Assembly: GCA_003142355.1 (NCBI GenBank)
Contig: PLMF01000028.1
Coordinates: forward strand, 1 to 11,993
Length of the DNA: 11,993 nucleotides
Direction of reading: 5' to 3'
DNA from: Bryobacterales bacterium
GTDB lineage: Bacteria > Acidobacteriota > Terriglobia > Bryobacterales > Bryobacteraceae
Numbering within the stretch: position 1 is the stretch's first letter; each line of letters starts with the position of its first letter. The translations under genes were made by a program, and so were the position numbers. Positions 1 to 7,308 of this stretch are shown here, one piece after another. The notes beneath the pieces are model-generated. The model worked only from the letters and a program-made list of their open reading frames with translations. It did no database searches and was not told the DNA's origin.

Positions 1-2
1 AC

Positions 3-200
3 CTGCACATCTGCGGTCTGGACCTGGAGAAGCTGTCGGACCTGCCCAGGAATCTCAGCAAGCTGCTCGACGTGAAGCTCGAGGTCACCAAGAAGACCAA
101 GGGCGACAACGAGAACATCTACTTCAACAGCCGCATCGTAAACGACCGGACGCCGAGCAAGTTCCGGCAGGAGGCGGGCGACGCGCTTGTCCCGTTCTAG
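3..200 (+). CDS. C-terminal end of an unidentified protein (5' truncated)
   Basis: The window opens inside a gene read in frame 3; 65 codons are present before TAG at 198-200. The visible tail is charged and soluble, with a run of alternating lysine, glutamate and valine residues (LDVKLEVTKKTKGD) followed by a probable strand (ENIYFNSRIVN). This resembles the ends of phage DUF669-type proteins, small proteins often found in phage recombination/replication clusters, but the fragment is too short to assign. It overlaps the next gene by 14 bases if that gene starts at TTG 187, which suggests one transcription unit with the nuclease and helicase downstream. Confidence 0.6.
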   Translation: MHICGLDLEKLSDLPRNLSKLLDVKLEVTKKTKGDNENIYFNSRIVNDRTPSKFRQEAGDALVPF

Positions 201-636
201 CCCGGCGCTGGTCACGCTGATCGCCGACACGAGGGAGCAGGAGCCTTACTCGTTCGATTCCCGGTTGGTGCTGGTGGAACGCCGCGCGCTGCCAGCCGGG
301 GACTACTCAGTCGGGGGACTCGAGGGTGTGGTCGCGGTGGAACGGAAGACGCTGGACGATTTCGTCTCCACGGTAATCCACAGCCGGCCGCGATTCCGCG
401 AGGAGTTGAAGAAGCTCGCGGGCTACAGGGCAGCGTGCGTTGCTGTCGAGGGCAGCCTGCTCGATGTCCTGATGCACCGTTACCGGGGCGATGCACACCC
501 GAACGCGGTGCTCGGGAGCACGCTGTCCATCATTCTCGACTACCGGATCCCGGTGTTCTTCTGTTCCAGCCGGCAGGCGGCCTGCCAGTTCGTGCAGGCA
601 TACCTGCTTGGCGCACATGCGAGGTGGAGTGCATGA
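187..636 (+). CDS. ERCC4-domain (XPF/MUS81-type) nuclease
   Basis: A 149-aa single-domain protein with the ERCC4 nuclease signature. IADTREQ (residues 12-18) forms the first acidic strand, GDY (38-40) supplies the second acid, and VERKTLDDF (51-59) matches the family's ERKxxxD metal-binding core. A basic stretch, SRPRFREELKKL (67-78), follows as in other members. The family cleaves branched or flapped DNA; stand-alone bacterial and phage versions are usually linked to recombination or repair. The substrate here is unknown. No helix-hairpin-helix domain is attached, but the adjacent helicase has one. The start is taken as TTG 187 because GGAGG lies at 170-174 and no ATG or GTG precedes the domain in frame; spacing of 12 is slightly long, so the start is uncertain. 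Its TGA overlaps the helicase ATG (ATGA, 633-636). Confidence 0.88.
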   Translation: MSRSSPALVTLIADTREQEPYSFDSRLVLVERRALPAGDYSVGGLEGVVAVERKTLDDFVSTVIHSRPRFREELKKLAGYRAACVAVEGSLLDVLMHRYRGDAHPNAVLGSTLSIILDYRIPVFFCSSRQAACQFVQAYLLGAHARWSA

Positions 637-2822
637 CGAAGGCGGCAGCCGAGGAGAGAGCGTTACTCCGCGGCATCGTAGAGACGGTCTTCTACTCGGG
701 GCCCACGTTCAGCGCCGGGCGGCTTCGCACGGCGGATGGCGCACTCGTGAACTTCGCAGGAAAGGTGTTCGCGAGGCCGAATGACGCCGTGCGCCTCGAA
801 GGGCAGTGGGCCGACCATCCGAAATACGGACGCCAGTTCACGGTGGAATGTCTCGCCTACGACCTGGAGATGGACCCCGATGGCCTGGCCAACTTCCTGG
901 CCAATCACCCCGACGTGAAGGGCATCGGCCCGGCCAAAGCCCGGCTCATAGCGGACCGGTTTGGCATTGGGTTCGATACCGCGATTCGAAGTAACCCCGA
1001 AGCGGTTGCTGCCGTGGCGAAGGTGCCGGTGGAGTCGGTCATGGCCTTGCAGCGAATTTGGATCGCCAACGGCGCCTTCAACGCTGCCATGACCTACCTG
1101 TCTCGGTACGGGCTGACCCACCACCAGGTGACGACGCTGGTGGATCGGTTCGGTAGCCAGGTGGTGCCGATTCTCGAAAGCGACCCCTACGTGTTGATGC
1201 GCGAGATCGCGGGCTTCGGTTTCAAGCGCATCGATAAGATCGCCCGCAAGATGGGCACGCCCAAGGATCTACCCTCCCGGATTCGCGCCGGAATTCACTA
1301 CTGTGTCCTCGCGGCGCTGGATGACGGGGACTGCTGGGTCGAATACGAAGATCTGCTCGACCGCGCCAACACGTTGCTGGTCATGGACACGCTGGACAGC
1401 CGGGACGTGATCGAACGCCATCTCGAAGCGCTGATCGCCGACGAGCGGCTCACGTGCCACCCCTTCGAGCGGCTGGTCGTAGCCGACCCGGAGATCCACA
1501 GGATGGAGCGGGAACTGGCGCAGGTGTTGCGGACGGCGTGCGCGCCGAACCCGCACCCCGTCGCGGAACAGGACGGCTTACTGGACGCCGAGGGTGCCGA
1601 GTTGAACCCGGAACAGAGGGCAGCGGTAAAGAACGCGCTGTCCTACTCCATCTCGCTGATGACCGGCGGTGCCGGTAGCGGAAAGACGTATGCGGTCTCG
1701 ACTATCGCCAGCATCGCCGACCTACTGGAACTGCGCGTCGTGCTGGCAGCTCCCACCGGCAAGGCGGCCAAACGTCTCGAGCAGGTGGTGGGGCACGAGG
1801 CGAGCACCATCCACCGCCTGCTGGGCTTCAACGGCCACACCTATTCCCGCGACGCACTGAACCCGATCGAGGCGGACATCCTGGTCATCGACGAAGTATC
1901 CATGGTGGACGTCCCGCTCGCCTGGCGGCTGTTTCAGGCTACCAATCGTGAGAAAACCGCCGTAGTGCTGGTGGGCGACCACAACCAGTTGCCGCCGGTG
2001 GGTCCGGGGAACCTCCTTCGTGACCTTGTGAAGTCCCGTGCCATCCCGATCACGGTCCTCACCAGGATCATCCGCCAGGCGGGCGAACTGAAGGAGAATT
2101 CCACGGCGATCCTTGCCGGCGAAGTGCGCCCCACCTCGGAGGTGAAGAGCGGCGCGCGGCGGCCGTGGTACGTCATCGACAAGTTCACCGACGCCGGTGA
2201 TTTGCGGCGCATGCTGCTGCTCCTGTTCGACGAAGTGCTGCGGGAGAGACTCGGGTTTGATCTCGTCCGCGACGTCCATGTGCTGACGCCAACGCACAAA
2301 GGGCCGCTGGGCACGGTCGAGCTGAACATCGAGCTACAGCGACTGCTCCAGAGGAAACTGTTTCAGTTCGATGTGCCGGATGTCGAAGCCGGGCACCGCC
2401 CCCGCCTTTATCCAGGCGACAAAGTCATCCAGACCAGGAACGACTACGAACTGGGCGTCATGAACGGCGCGATGGGCACCGTGGTCAGCGCCGATCCTAA
2501 GGACGGGCTGGTAGTCGATTTTGATGGCCGGCCAGTCGAGATCAAAAGCGGCAGCGATGCCCTCGGCAATATTCAACTGGCCTATGCGACCTCAATCCAC
2601 AAAGTGCAGGGTTCGGAGTTTCCGTGCGCCGTGGTCGTAGCGCATAAATCGCATTCCTTCATGCACAACCGCAATCTGCTCTACACGGCGGTGACCCGAG
2701 CCAAGAAATCGGTGATCATCCTCGGCGACCGCTGGGGCATCGAGCATTGCGCCCAAAAGCGCCAGGTGGACCAGCGGAACACCTTCCTTTCCTTTCTGCT
2801 CGCGCCGGAGGCGCAGCGGTGA
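633..2822 (+). CDS. recD2: RecD2-like superfamily 1B DNA helicase
   Basis: A 729-aa protein of about normal RecD2 length. An N-terminal OB-like region is followed by helix-hairpin-helix segments (GIGPAKARLIADRFG, 97-111). The motor core follows: Walker A GGAGSGKT (345-352), APTGKAAKR (motif Ia), Walker B LVIDE (417-421) with SMVD, VGDHNQLPPVG (from about 447) as motif III, LTRIIRQ as motif IV, YATSIHKVQGSEF (651-663) as motif V and NLLYTAVTRAKK (681-692) as motif VI. RecD2 enzymes are 5'-3' single-strand DNA helicases acting without RecBC. The reading frame is open further upstream, but ATG 633 is chosen because GAGGTG (621-626) precedes it, homology begins there, and it makes an ATGA junction with the nuclease gene. 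Coupling to an ERCC4 nuclease suggests joint processing of branched DNA (inference). The TGA overlaps the next GTG start. Confidence 0.93.
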   Translation: MTKAAAEERALLRGIVETVFYSGPTFSAGRLRTADGALVNFAGKVFARPNDAVRLEGQWADHPKYGRQFTVECLAYDLEMDPDGLANFLANHPDVKGIGPAKARLIADRFGIGFDTAIRSNPEAVAAVAKVPVESVMALQRIWIANGAFNAAMTYLSRYGLTHHQVTTLVDRFGSQVVPILESDPYVLMREIAGFGFKRIDKIARKMGTPKDLPSRIRAGIHYCVLAALDDGDCWVEYEDLLDRANTLLVMDTLDSRDVIERHLEALIADERLTCHPFERLVVADPEIHRMERELAQVLRTACAPNPHPVAEQDGLLDAEGAELNPEQRAAVKNALSYSISLMTGGAGSGKTYAVSTIASIADLLELRVVLAAPTGKAAKRLEQVVGHEASTIHRLLGFNGHTYSRDALNPIEADILVIDEVSMVDVPLAWRLFQATNREKTAVVLVGDHNQLPPVGPGNLLRDLVKSRAIPITVLTRIIRQAGELKENSTAILAGEVRPTSEVKSGARRPWYVIDKFTDAGDLRRMLLLLFDEVLRERLGFDLVRDVHVLTPTHKGPLGTVELNIELQRLLQRKLFQFDVPDVEAGHRPRLYPGDKVIQTRNDYELGVMNGAMGTVVSADPKDGLVVDFDGRPVEIKSGSDALGNIQLAYATSIHKVQGSEFPCAVVVAHKSHSFMHNRNLLYTAVTRAKKSVIILGDRWGIEHCAQKRQVDQRNTFLSFLLAPEAQR

Positions 2823-5800
2823 GCGCTACGACGCTTGATGTCCACTCGTATTACCGGCAAGTCACCGACGTCGATATCGGCGAAGTCGCCCGCGAGCTGC
2901 TGGCCGGCAGAGTCACGCAGGAATCGGCGAAAACCTTATTCTGCGACTGCCCCCACCATCGCAGCCAATCCCACCGGTCGCTGCACGTTTGGCTCGACAA
3001 GCAAGGTTGGTTCTGCCACGCCTGCGGTGTGGGCGGCGACATCCTGCAACTGGTCGAGTTTATCCAGCACGGCGGCATCACGCGAGGCCAGTCCGGGAGC
3101 ATGCCGGAGTCGCACCGACAGGCACGGGATTTCCTGGCGGCCCGGGTTGGGCTGCCGCCGCTATCGCAGCTCGGGCGCAGCCCGGAGGAGCTATCGGCGG
3201 TCGAGGAAGACCACTGCCTCACCTTACGGGTCCGGGAGGCACTCACCGCCTTGGCGGATCTTTATCACGAGCGGATCATGCGGAACGCCGACGTCCTCAC
3301 GTGGTTTCGGGAGAAATACCGAATCGGGGAGGAAACGGCGGCCAGGCTGAAGATCGGTTTCGCTGACAACTGCGAGGAGAGCGTGATCCGAACGCTATTG
3401 GACGGCCCCAGCGCCTTCACCCCGCGCGAGTTGTCCGCGACGTCGGCTTTCCGGCCCACCGCTCAGGATGGGCTCGTTCCGTTCTTCGATGGCCGGATCG
3501 TGTTTCCGTACTGGAGCCGGGGCCAGGTCGTGTTCATGATTGGGCGTCGCACACCCTGGACACCCGATCACGAATGGGAGAAATCGAAGTACAAGAAGCT
3601 GGCGGTCCGCAACGACCGTAACAACGGCCACGTCGCGCCTTGCATCCGGAACGACGTTCTGTACAACGAAGATGTGCTTCTGACTCGCCCAGAGCGGGTC
3701 ATCATCACCGAAGGAGTCACCGACTGCATTTCCCTGATGGAGCACGGATTCCCGGTGGTGTCGCCGGTGACGGTTCAGATCCGCGAGGCGGATTGGGAAC
3801 GATTGCTGCCGAAACTGACCGGCGTCAAAACGGTCTATATCTGCCAGGACAATGAGGTCTCGGCCGCGGGCCTCAACGGGGCTTTGCGTACGGCGCGCGC
3901 CCTGGCCGCGCGTGGCATCCTAACGCGCGTGGCGGTGCTGCCGCTTGGGGAAAAACAGCAGCACGCTCGACACGAACTGAAGGACAGCTTCGGTGTGGAC
4001 GCTGCCATCGGCCCGCGCGAGATGGCCAAGCGCCTGGAGGGCTACGCCGCGGGGGACATGGAGCGCGCCGAAGCCCTCCTTTCTGACGCCAAGATCGACG
4101 TAAATGAGTTCTTTGCCGGCGGCAAGACCGCGCCGGATTTTGAAGCCATCCTCGCCGCGGCGGAGACTCCGCTGGAGATGGCGATCGCGAAACTCGATTC
4201 CGGCACGCCGGACGAGCAACTGGAGGGTCTTCTCGATCCGATTCTTCAGGAAGTCGGGCAGATGGGGCCAATCGAGCGGGAGCGCCACCTCCGGCTGATA
4301 CAGGCCCGCTGCGGAAAATCCAAGTTGCCGGTCAGCATCCTGCGCCAGCAGTTGAAAGTTGTCGTGCTGGATCACAACACTCGCCGCAAGCATTCTCGCG
4401 CCCAGGCAGGCGCAGCGGCGCGCGGCGGGCCCAGTAGCAAACCTGTTTTTCCCAAGATCCAAATCAATGATCGCCAATTGCGGGAGATCGTTTCCGACGC
4501 ATGGCTCACCATCCATCGCGCCAACCAGCACGGCGGCACCATCTATCCGCACACCCCTTTCCTGTTTCACCGCGCCGGGCATCTCGTCCGGCTGGTCATC
4601 GGCGAATTCGGCCCCGAGATCGACGAAATGGACGAGGATGCCGTCTTCGGATTGCTGGCGCGCACAGCGGACTGGCACCGAGCGACCGAAGACGCCGCCG
4701 TCGAGACATCCCCACCACGAGACGCCGCGCGCGACATGCTGGCTTACCCCGATTTGCACCTGCCGATGCTGGAGGGCGTCATTGCCACTCCCGTATTCGG
4801 CCGCCAAGGAGAGTTGATTATGACTGACGGTTATCACCGAGACGACAGGCTGTGGCTGTTTCCGGACCCCAGCCTTCAATTGGGAACCATCCCAGACGAG
4901 CCGACGGCGGAAGACATTACCGCCGCGCGGGCACTCTTGATTGACGACCTGCTGGTGGACTTCCCGTTTGTGGATGACTCCGACCGCGCGCATGCCATCG
5001 CCGCGATCATCCTGCCATTCATACGGCGCATGATCGATGGGCCGACTCCCATGCACTTGATTGAGGCGCCGACTATGGGATCCGGCAAGGGGCTTCTGGC
5101 CAACCTGATCTCGATCGCCGCCACGGGCGCCGCCTGCGAAGCCCGCACGCTGCCAGAAAGCGAGGATGAAATACGGAAAATGCTCACCGCCGAGTTGATG
5201 AAGGGCCGCCCCATCATCCTCCTGGACAATGCCAATGACCGCAAGCAAATGCACTCCTCGTCGCTTGCGTCGGTCCTGACTTCCGTCCGCTGGACCGACC
5301 GTAAGCTCGGCGAGTCCATCATGGCATCCGTTCCCAATCACGCCGTCTGGCTGATGACGGGCAACAACCCCAACCTGCACCTGGAACTCACGCGCCGCTG
5401 CATCCGGGTGCGGATAGATCCGCGGGTGGATCGCCCGTGGAAGCGCTCTGTCTTCAAGCATCCCGAGATCACAACCTGGGCCAAGGAAAATCGGTCGGCG
5501 CTGGTGGGCGCCATCGTCACCCTGATTCGCGCGTGGATGGTGGCCGGCAAACCCCTTGATCGCGCTCGGCTCGGCTCTTTCGAACGGTGGTCCAGTGTCA
5601 TCGGCGGCATTCTTGGTATCGCCGGAGTTCCTGGTTTCCTGGCCAACCTCGACCAACTCTACGAAGCTGCCGATGTCGAGGGCCAGGCGTGGCGAGAGTT
5701 TACGGCGGCCTGGTGGCAAGCCTTCCGGGAACAACCCAAGAAGGTCAGTGAGCTGAACCAGTTCTGCGAGGAGCGTGAATTGATGCTGCGCTTACGCGGA

Positions 5801-6364
5801 GACGGCTCCGCTCGTTCGCAGCAGACCCGGTTGGGGAGTGCTCTGGCCAGTTTCCGTGACCGCTCCTTCGATGGCCTGCGGATCGTGCGCCTTGGCTGCG
5901 AAACCAAACATAGAGGCGTGGCCATGTACGCTCTGGCGGTGGTTGCCGAGGCCGCAAATTGGGGACCTTGGGGACCTCATGGGGACCTTGCCGGACAAGG
6001 TCCCCATGACTTAAGTGCAAACGATTCAGCCGATTGCCAACCGTTTGGGGACCTTGGGGACCTTGAGGGGGTTACTCCGCGTATAGAGAGAGATTTCTCT
6101 CTATGTCCTGAAGGAGGTGCGGAGAGAGACACACGCGCACACACGTGTAGGGAGGCGGGTGAAAACGTCCCCAACGTCCCCAAGGTCCCCAAATTGCCCG
6201 CAACTTGCTGTGAGCAAAGCACCTTTGTCGTGGGGACCTTGGGAGATGAGGTCCCCACAAGGTCCCCAAACGAGACTGACGTCCCCAAGGCGCCTGGCGG
6301 AGTACGAGTGGACCTCGCCGATTTCAATGAACGGCCAATGCCGCCCAATGGAAAGCGGTCATGA
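2819..6364 (+). CDS. CHC2 zinc finger/TOPRIM primase fused to a P-loop helicase
   Basis: An 1181-aa replication protein. A CHC2 zinc ribbon lies at the N-terminus (C44, H47, C66, C69). A TOPRIM fold follows, with EGVTD (298-302) and DNE (344-346); the DNE replaces the usual DxD acids. A DVNEFF element and a long linker come next, then an ATPase domain with GSGKG (754-758), LLDN (acid D803), a sensor-like TGNN (847-850) and an arginine pair, R859 and R860. The fusion should prime and unwind DNA, comparable in logic to phage T7 gp4 or P4 alpha, although the ATPase looks closer to AAA/SF3-type than to RecA-type motors (inference). The GTG start at 2819 has GGAGG at 2807-2811 and overlaps the helicase stop (GTGA). 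The last 130 or so residues are low-complexity and coincide with the GGGGACC repeat cluster. Confidence 0.88.
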   Translation: MSATTLDVHSYYRQVTDVDIGEVARELLAGRVTQESAKTLFCDCPHHRSQSHRSLHVWLDKQGWFCHACGVGGDILQLVEFIQHGGITRGQSGSMPESHRQARDFLAARVGLPPLSQLGRSPEELSAVEEDHCLTLRVREALTALADLYHERIMRNADVLTWFREKYRIGEETAARLKIGFADNCEESVIRTLLDGPSAFTPRELSATSAFRPTAQDGLVPFFDGRIVFPYWSRGQVVFMIGRRTPWTPDHEWEKSKYKKLAVRNDRNNGHVAPCIRNDVLYNEDVLLTRPERVIITEGVTDCISLMEHGFPVVSPVTVQIREADWERLLPKLTGVKTVYICQDNEVSAAGLNGALRTARALAARGILTRVAVLPLGEKQQHARHELKDSFGVDAAIGPREMAKRLEGYAAGDMERAEALLSDAKIDVNEFFAGGKTAPDFEAILAAAETPLEMAIAKLDSGTPDEQLEGLLDPILQEVGQMGPIERERHLRLIQARCGKSKLPVSILRQQLKVVVLDHNTRRKHSRAQAGAAARGGPSSKPVFPKIQINDRQLREIVSDAWLTIHRANQHGGTIYPHTPFLFHRAGHLVRLVIGEFGPEIDEMDEDAVFGLLARTADWHRATEDAAVETSPPRDAARDMLAYPDLHLPMLEGVIATPVFGRQGELIMTDGYHRDDRLWLFPDPSLQLGTIPDEPTAEDITAARALLIDDLLVDFPFVDDSDRAHAIAAIILPFIRRMIDGPTPMHLIEAPTMGSGKGLLANLISIAATGAACEARTLPESEDEIRKMLTAELMKGRPIILLDNANDRKQMHSSSLASVLTSVRWTDRKLGESIMASVPNHAVWLMTGNNPNLHLELTRRCIRVRIDPRVDRPWKRSVFKHPEITTWAKENRSALVGAIVTLIRAWMVAGKPLDRARLGSFERWSSVIGGILGIAGVPGFLANLDQLYEAADVEGQAWREFTAAWWQAFREQPKKVSELNQFCEERELMLRLRGDGSARSQQTRLGSALASFRDRSFDGLRIVRLGCETKHRGVAMYALAVVAEAANWGPWGPHGDLAGQGPHDLSANDSADCQPFGDLGDLEGVTPRIERDFSLCPEGGAERDTRAHTCREAGENVPNVPKVPKLPATCCEQSTFVVGTLGDEVPTRSPNETDVPKAPGGVRVDLADFNERPMPPNGKRS
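5960..6287. repeat. GGGGACC iteron-like repeat cluster
   Basis: Forward copies of TGGGGACCT begin at 5960, 5969, 5980, 6046, 6055 and 6231. Complementary copies AGGTCCCCA begin at 5998, 6183, 6249 and 6260. Variant ACGTCCCCA copies begin at 6165, 6174 and 6279. That gives 13 copies in 328 bp, several abutting at exactly 9 bp. Forward copies fall in three codon registers (WGP at 5960 and 5969, GDL at 5980, 6046 and 6055, GTL at 6231). Reverse copies also fall in three (QGPH, VPK/EVPT, RSP). The left half holds five forward and one reverse copies, the right half six reverse and one forward. The layout resembles protein-binding iterons. Function is not demonstrated. Confidence 0.85.
6083..6104. 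repeat. 22-bp near-perfect palindrome in the iteron cluster
   Basis: ATAGAGAGA (6083-6091) and TCTCTCTAT (6096-6104) are exact 9-bp inverted arms around GATT. A longer-range pair, CTCCGC (6075-6080) and GCGGAG (6119-6124), flanks it. It sits between the mostly forward and mostly reverse halves of the repeat cluster and is the least GC-rich part of it. It is followed by a strong Shine-Dalgarno-like AAGGAGGTG at 6111-6119, with no convincing start codon behind it. It could be an operator, an unwinding element or an RNA hairpin; nothing decides between these. Confidence 0.6.
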
Positions 6365-7011
6365 GTCCGCAACCTACGGTTGTTCCTTCGAGCACGCCGG
6401 CGCGCGGCCACTTGTTCGTCTCCACGGCGCTCGACGCCTGGTTCACCGAGCATGCCGCGGCGTTCGCCCGCGATGTCCAGATCGACGACACGGCGTACCG
6501 TCTCCTCGATCCCGAATACTACGCGTGGCTGCGTTCGAAGATGAACCTGGCGAAGATGACCGCCGAAGCCGGCCAGCTTGGGCGCAATGAGTATGACGAA
6601 CTGCGGCGCCGGTTCAACGCCATGAACGAATGGGCGATTGCGCTTTTCGGCGATCGTGCACTCATCGATGCCATCCGCAATCTTGACGCCCGCATTTACG
6701 CGCCGCCGGTCCCGGAGCCTGAGGAGCCACCTCTCTCGCCGCGGCGCGTCGATGTCGCTCTGGAAAATGCGGTCACCATGGTGGACGCGATCACCGAGAA
6801 AGCTATGGCGCTCGGCTGGACGCGCGAGAGTCTGTACCGGACCTCGACAAGCCCGTTCGGCTTCAACTGCGGGCTCGCCCACTTCCTGAACGCATCCGAC
6901 CGCATCGGCGAAGTAACCACGTATTGGATCGAAATCATTCGTGCGAACGGCGGACGCAACAGTTTCTACAACCCGAACGTCGATCAGCCCTGGATTCGCC
7001 GAATCCGGTGA
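6361..7011 (+). CDS. Uncharacterised 216-aa protein
   Basis: No family is recognised. The protein is soluble, with no signal peptide or membrane segment. A short Pro/Ser/Thr-rich leader (1-15) is followed by a mostly helical, tryptophan- and tyrosine-containing region (YRLLDPEYYAWLRSKM and following, NEYDELRRRFNAMNEWAI), then a proline- and glutamate-rich linker (about 118-130, PPVPEPEEPPL), and a second domain with several aromatic residues ending in a basic tail (PWIRRIR). ATG 6361 overlaps the primase TGA (ATGA), with GGAAAG at 6350-6355, so the gene is translationally coupled to the primase-helicase and is probably an accessory of the replication block (inference). It is the last gene before a gap of about 300 bases. 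Confidence 0.78.
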   Translation: MSPQPTVVPSSTPARGHLFVSTALDAWFTEHAAAFARDVQIDDTAYRLLDPEYYAWLRSKMNLAKMTAEAGQLGRNEYDELRRRFNAMNEWAIALFGDRALIDAIRNLDARIYAPPVPEPEEPPLSPRRVDVALENAVTMVDAITEKAMALGWTRESLYRTSTSPFGFNCGLAHFLNASDRIGEVTTYWIEIIRANGGRNSFYNPNVDQPWIRRIR

Positions 7012-7308
7012 GGTTGGCGCGAAGCGTCACGGCCACGCGCGCAATGACTGGAAACTCCGCCGTGCCTCCGCTGTTCGGCCAAACCATGGCTGGCCGGAAT
7101 GATTTCGGAACTTTAATTGGACATTTTGAGCAGTCGCGGAGTATCTATTCACAGGAAGCTCGATTCGTGAGCGAGATGCAAAGCAGACGCCACGGAGAAA
7201 CTTCCACCCCATAACCCAGACGAGCGACGGGACTCTCGCAAAACTCCTTCCCTCCTCTCCTCCGGAGGAGAAGTGTATCCCGCAGCCAACCATCGAGACA
7301 GCGAAACG
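7012..7308. other. Intergenic gap between the replication block and the ParB operon
   Basis: About 297 bases without a supported gene. An AT-richer patch at 7101-7150 contains TTGGAC (7117-7122) and TATCTAT (7142-7148) separated by 19 bases, a weak sigma-70-like arrangement that could drive the downstream ParB operon. A symmetric CCGnAATnATTnCGG element lies at about 7094-7108. A 16-bp palindrome sits at 7256-7271. The gap is the most natural place for a promoter of the next operon, but none of these elements is strong enough to be called definite. Confidence 0.4.
7256..7271. promoter_or_regulatory. Perfect palindrome containing a Shine-Dalgarno-like GGAGGAG
   Basis: TCTCCTCC (7256-7263) is followed directly by its complement GGAGGAGA (7264-7271). 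The right half is an ideal ribosome-binding sequence. It ends two bases before GTG 7273, which is in frame with the ParB gene, and 37 bases before the preferred ATG 7309. A pairing partner directly adjacent to the ribosome-binding sequence could mask it, or the element may be an operator for a dimeric regulator. It is also the reason GTG 7273 remains a live alternative start. Confidence 0.5.

Noticed and set aside
435..632. An upstream in-frame start for the RecD2-like helicase
   Set aside because: The added 66 residues are read through the nuclease gene in another frame and match nothing; ATG 633 has a ribosome-binding site and an ATGA junction.
2747..2818. An upstream in-frame start for the primase-helicase
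   Set aside because: It would overlap the helicase gene by 76 bases; GTG 2819 has GGAGG at the right spacing and a GTGA junction.
3920..5734. A 604-codon open frame on the minus strand
   Set aside because: It lies entirely opposite the primase-helicase gene, has no recognisable domain or start signal, and long antisense frames are common in GC-rich coding DNA.
5960..6287. Reading the repeat cluster as a CRISPR array
   Set aside because: Units are 9 bp, occur in both orientations, often abut without spacers, and lie inside a coding sequence; no cas gene is present.
5977..6882. A 301-codon open frame on the minus strand across the repeat cluster
   Set aside because: It overlaps two well-supported plus-strand genes and its product is dominated by translated GGGGACC repeats (GTLGTLGT-like), so it is a shadow frame.
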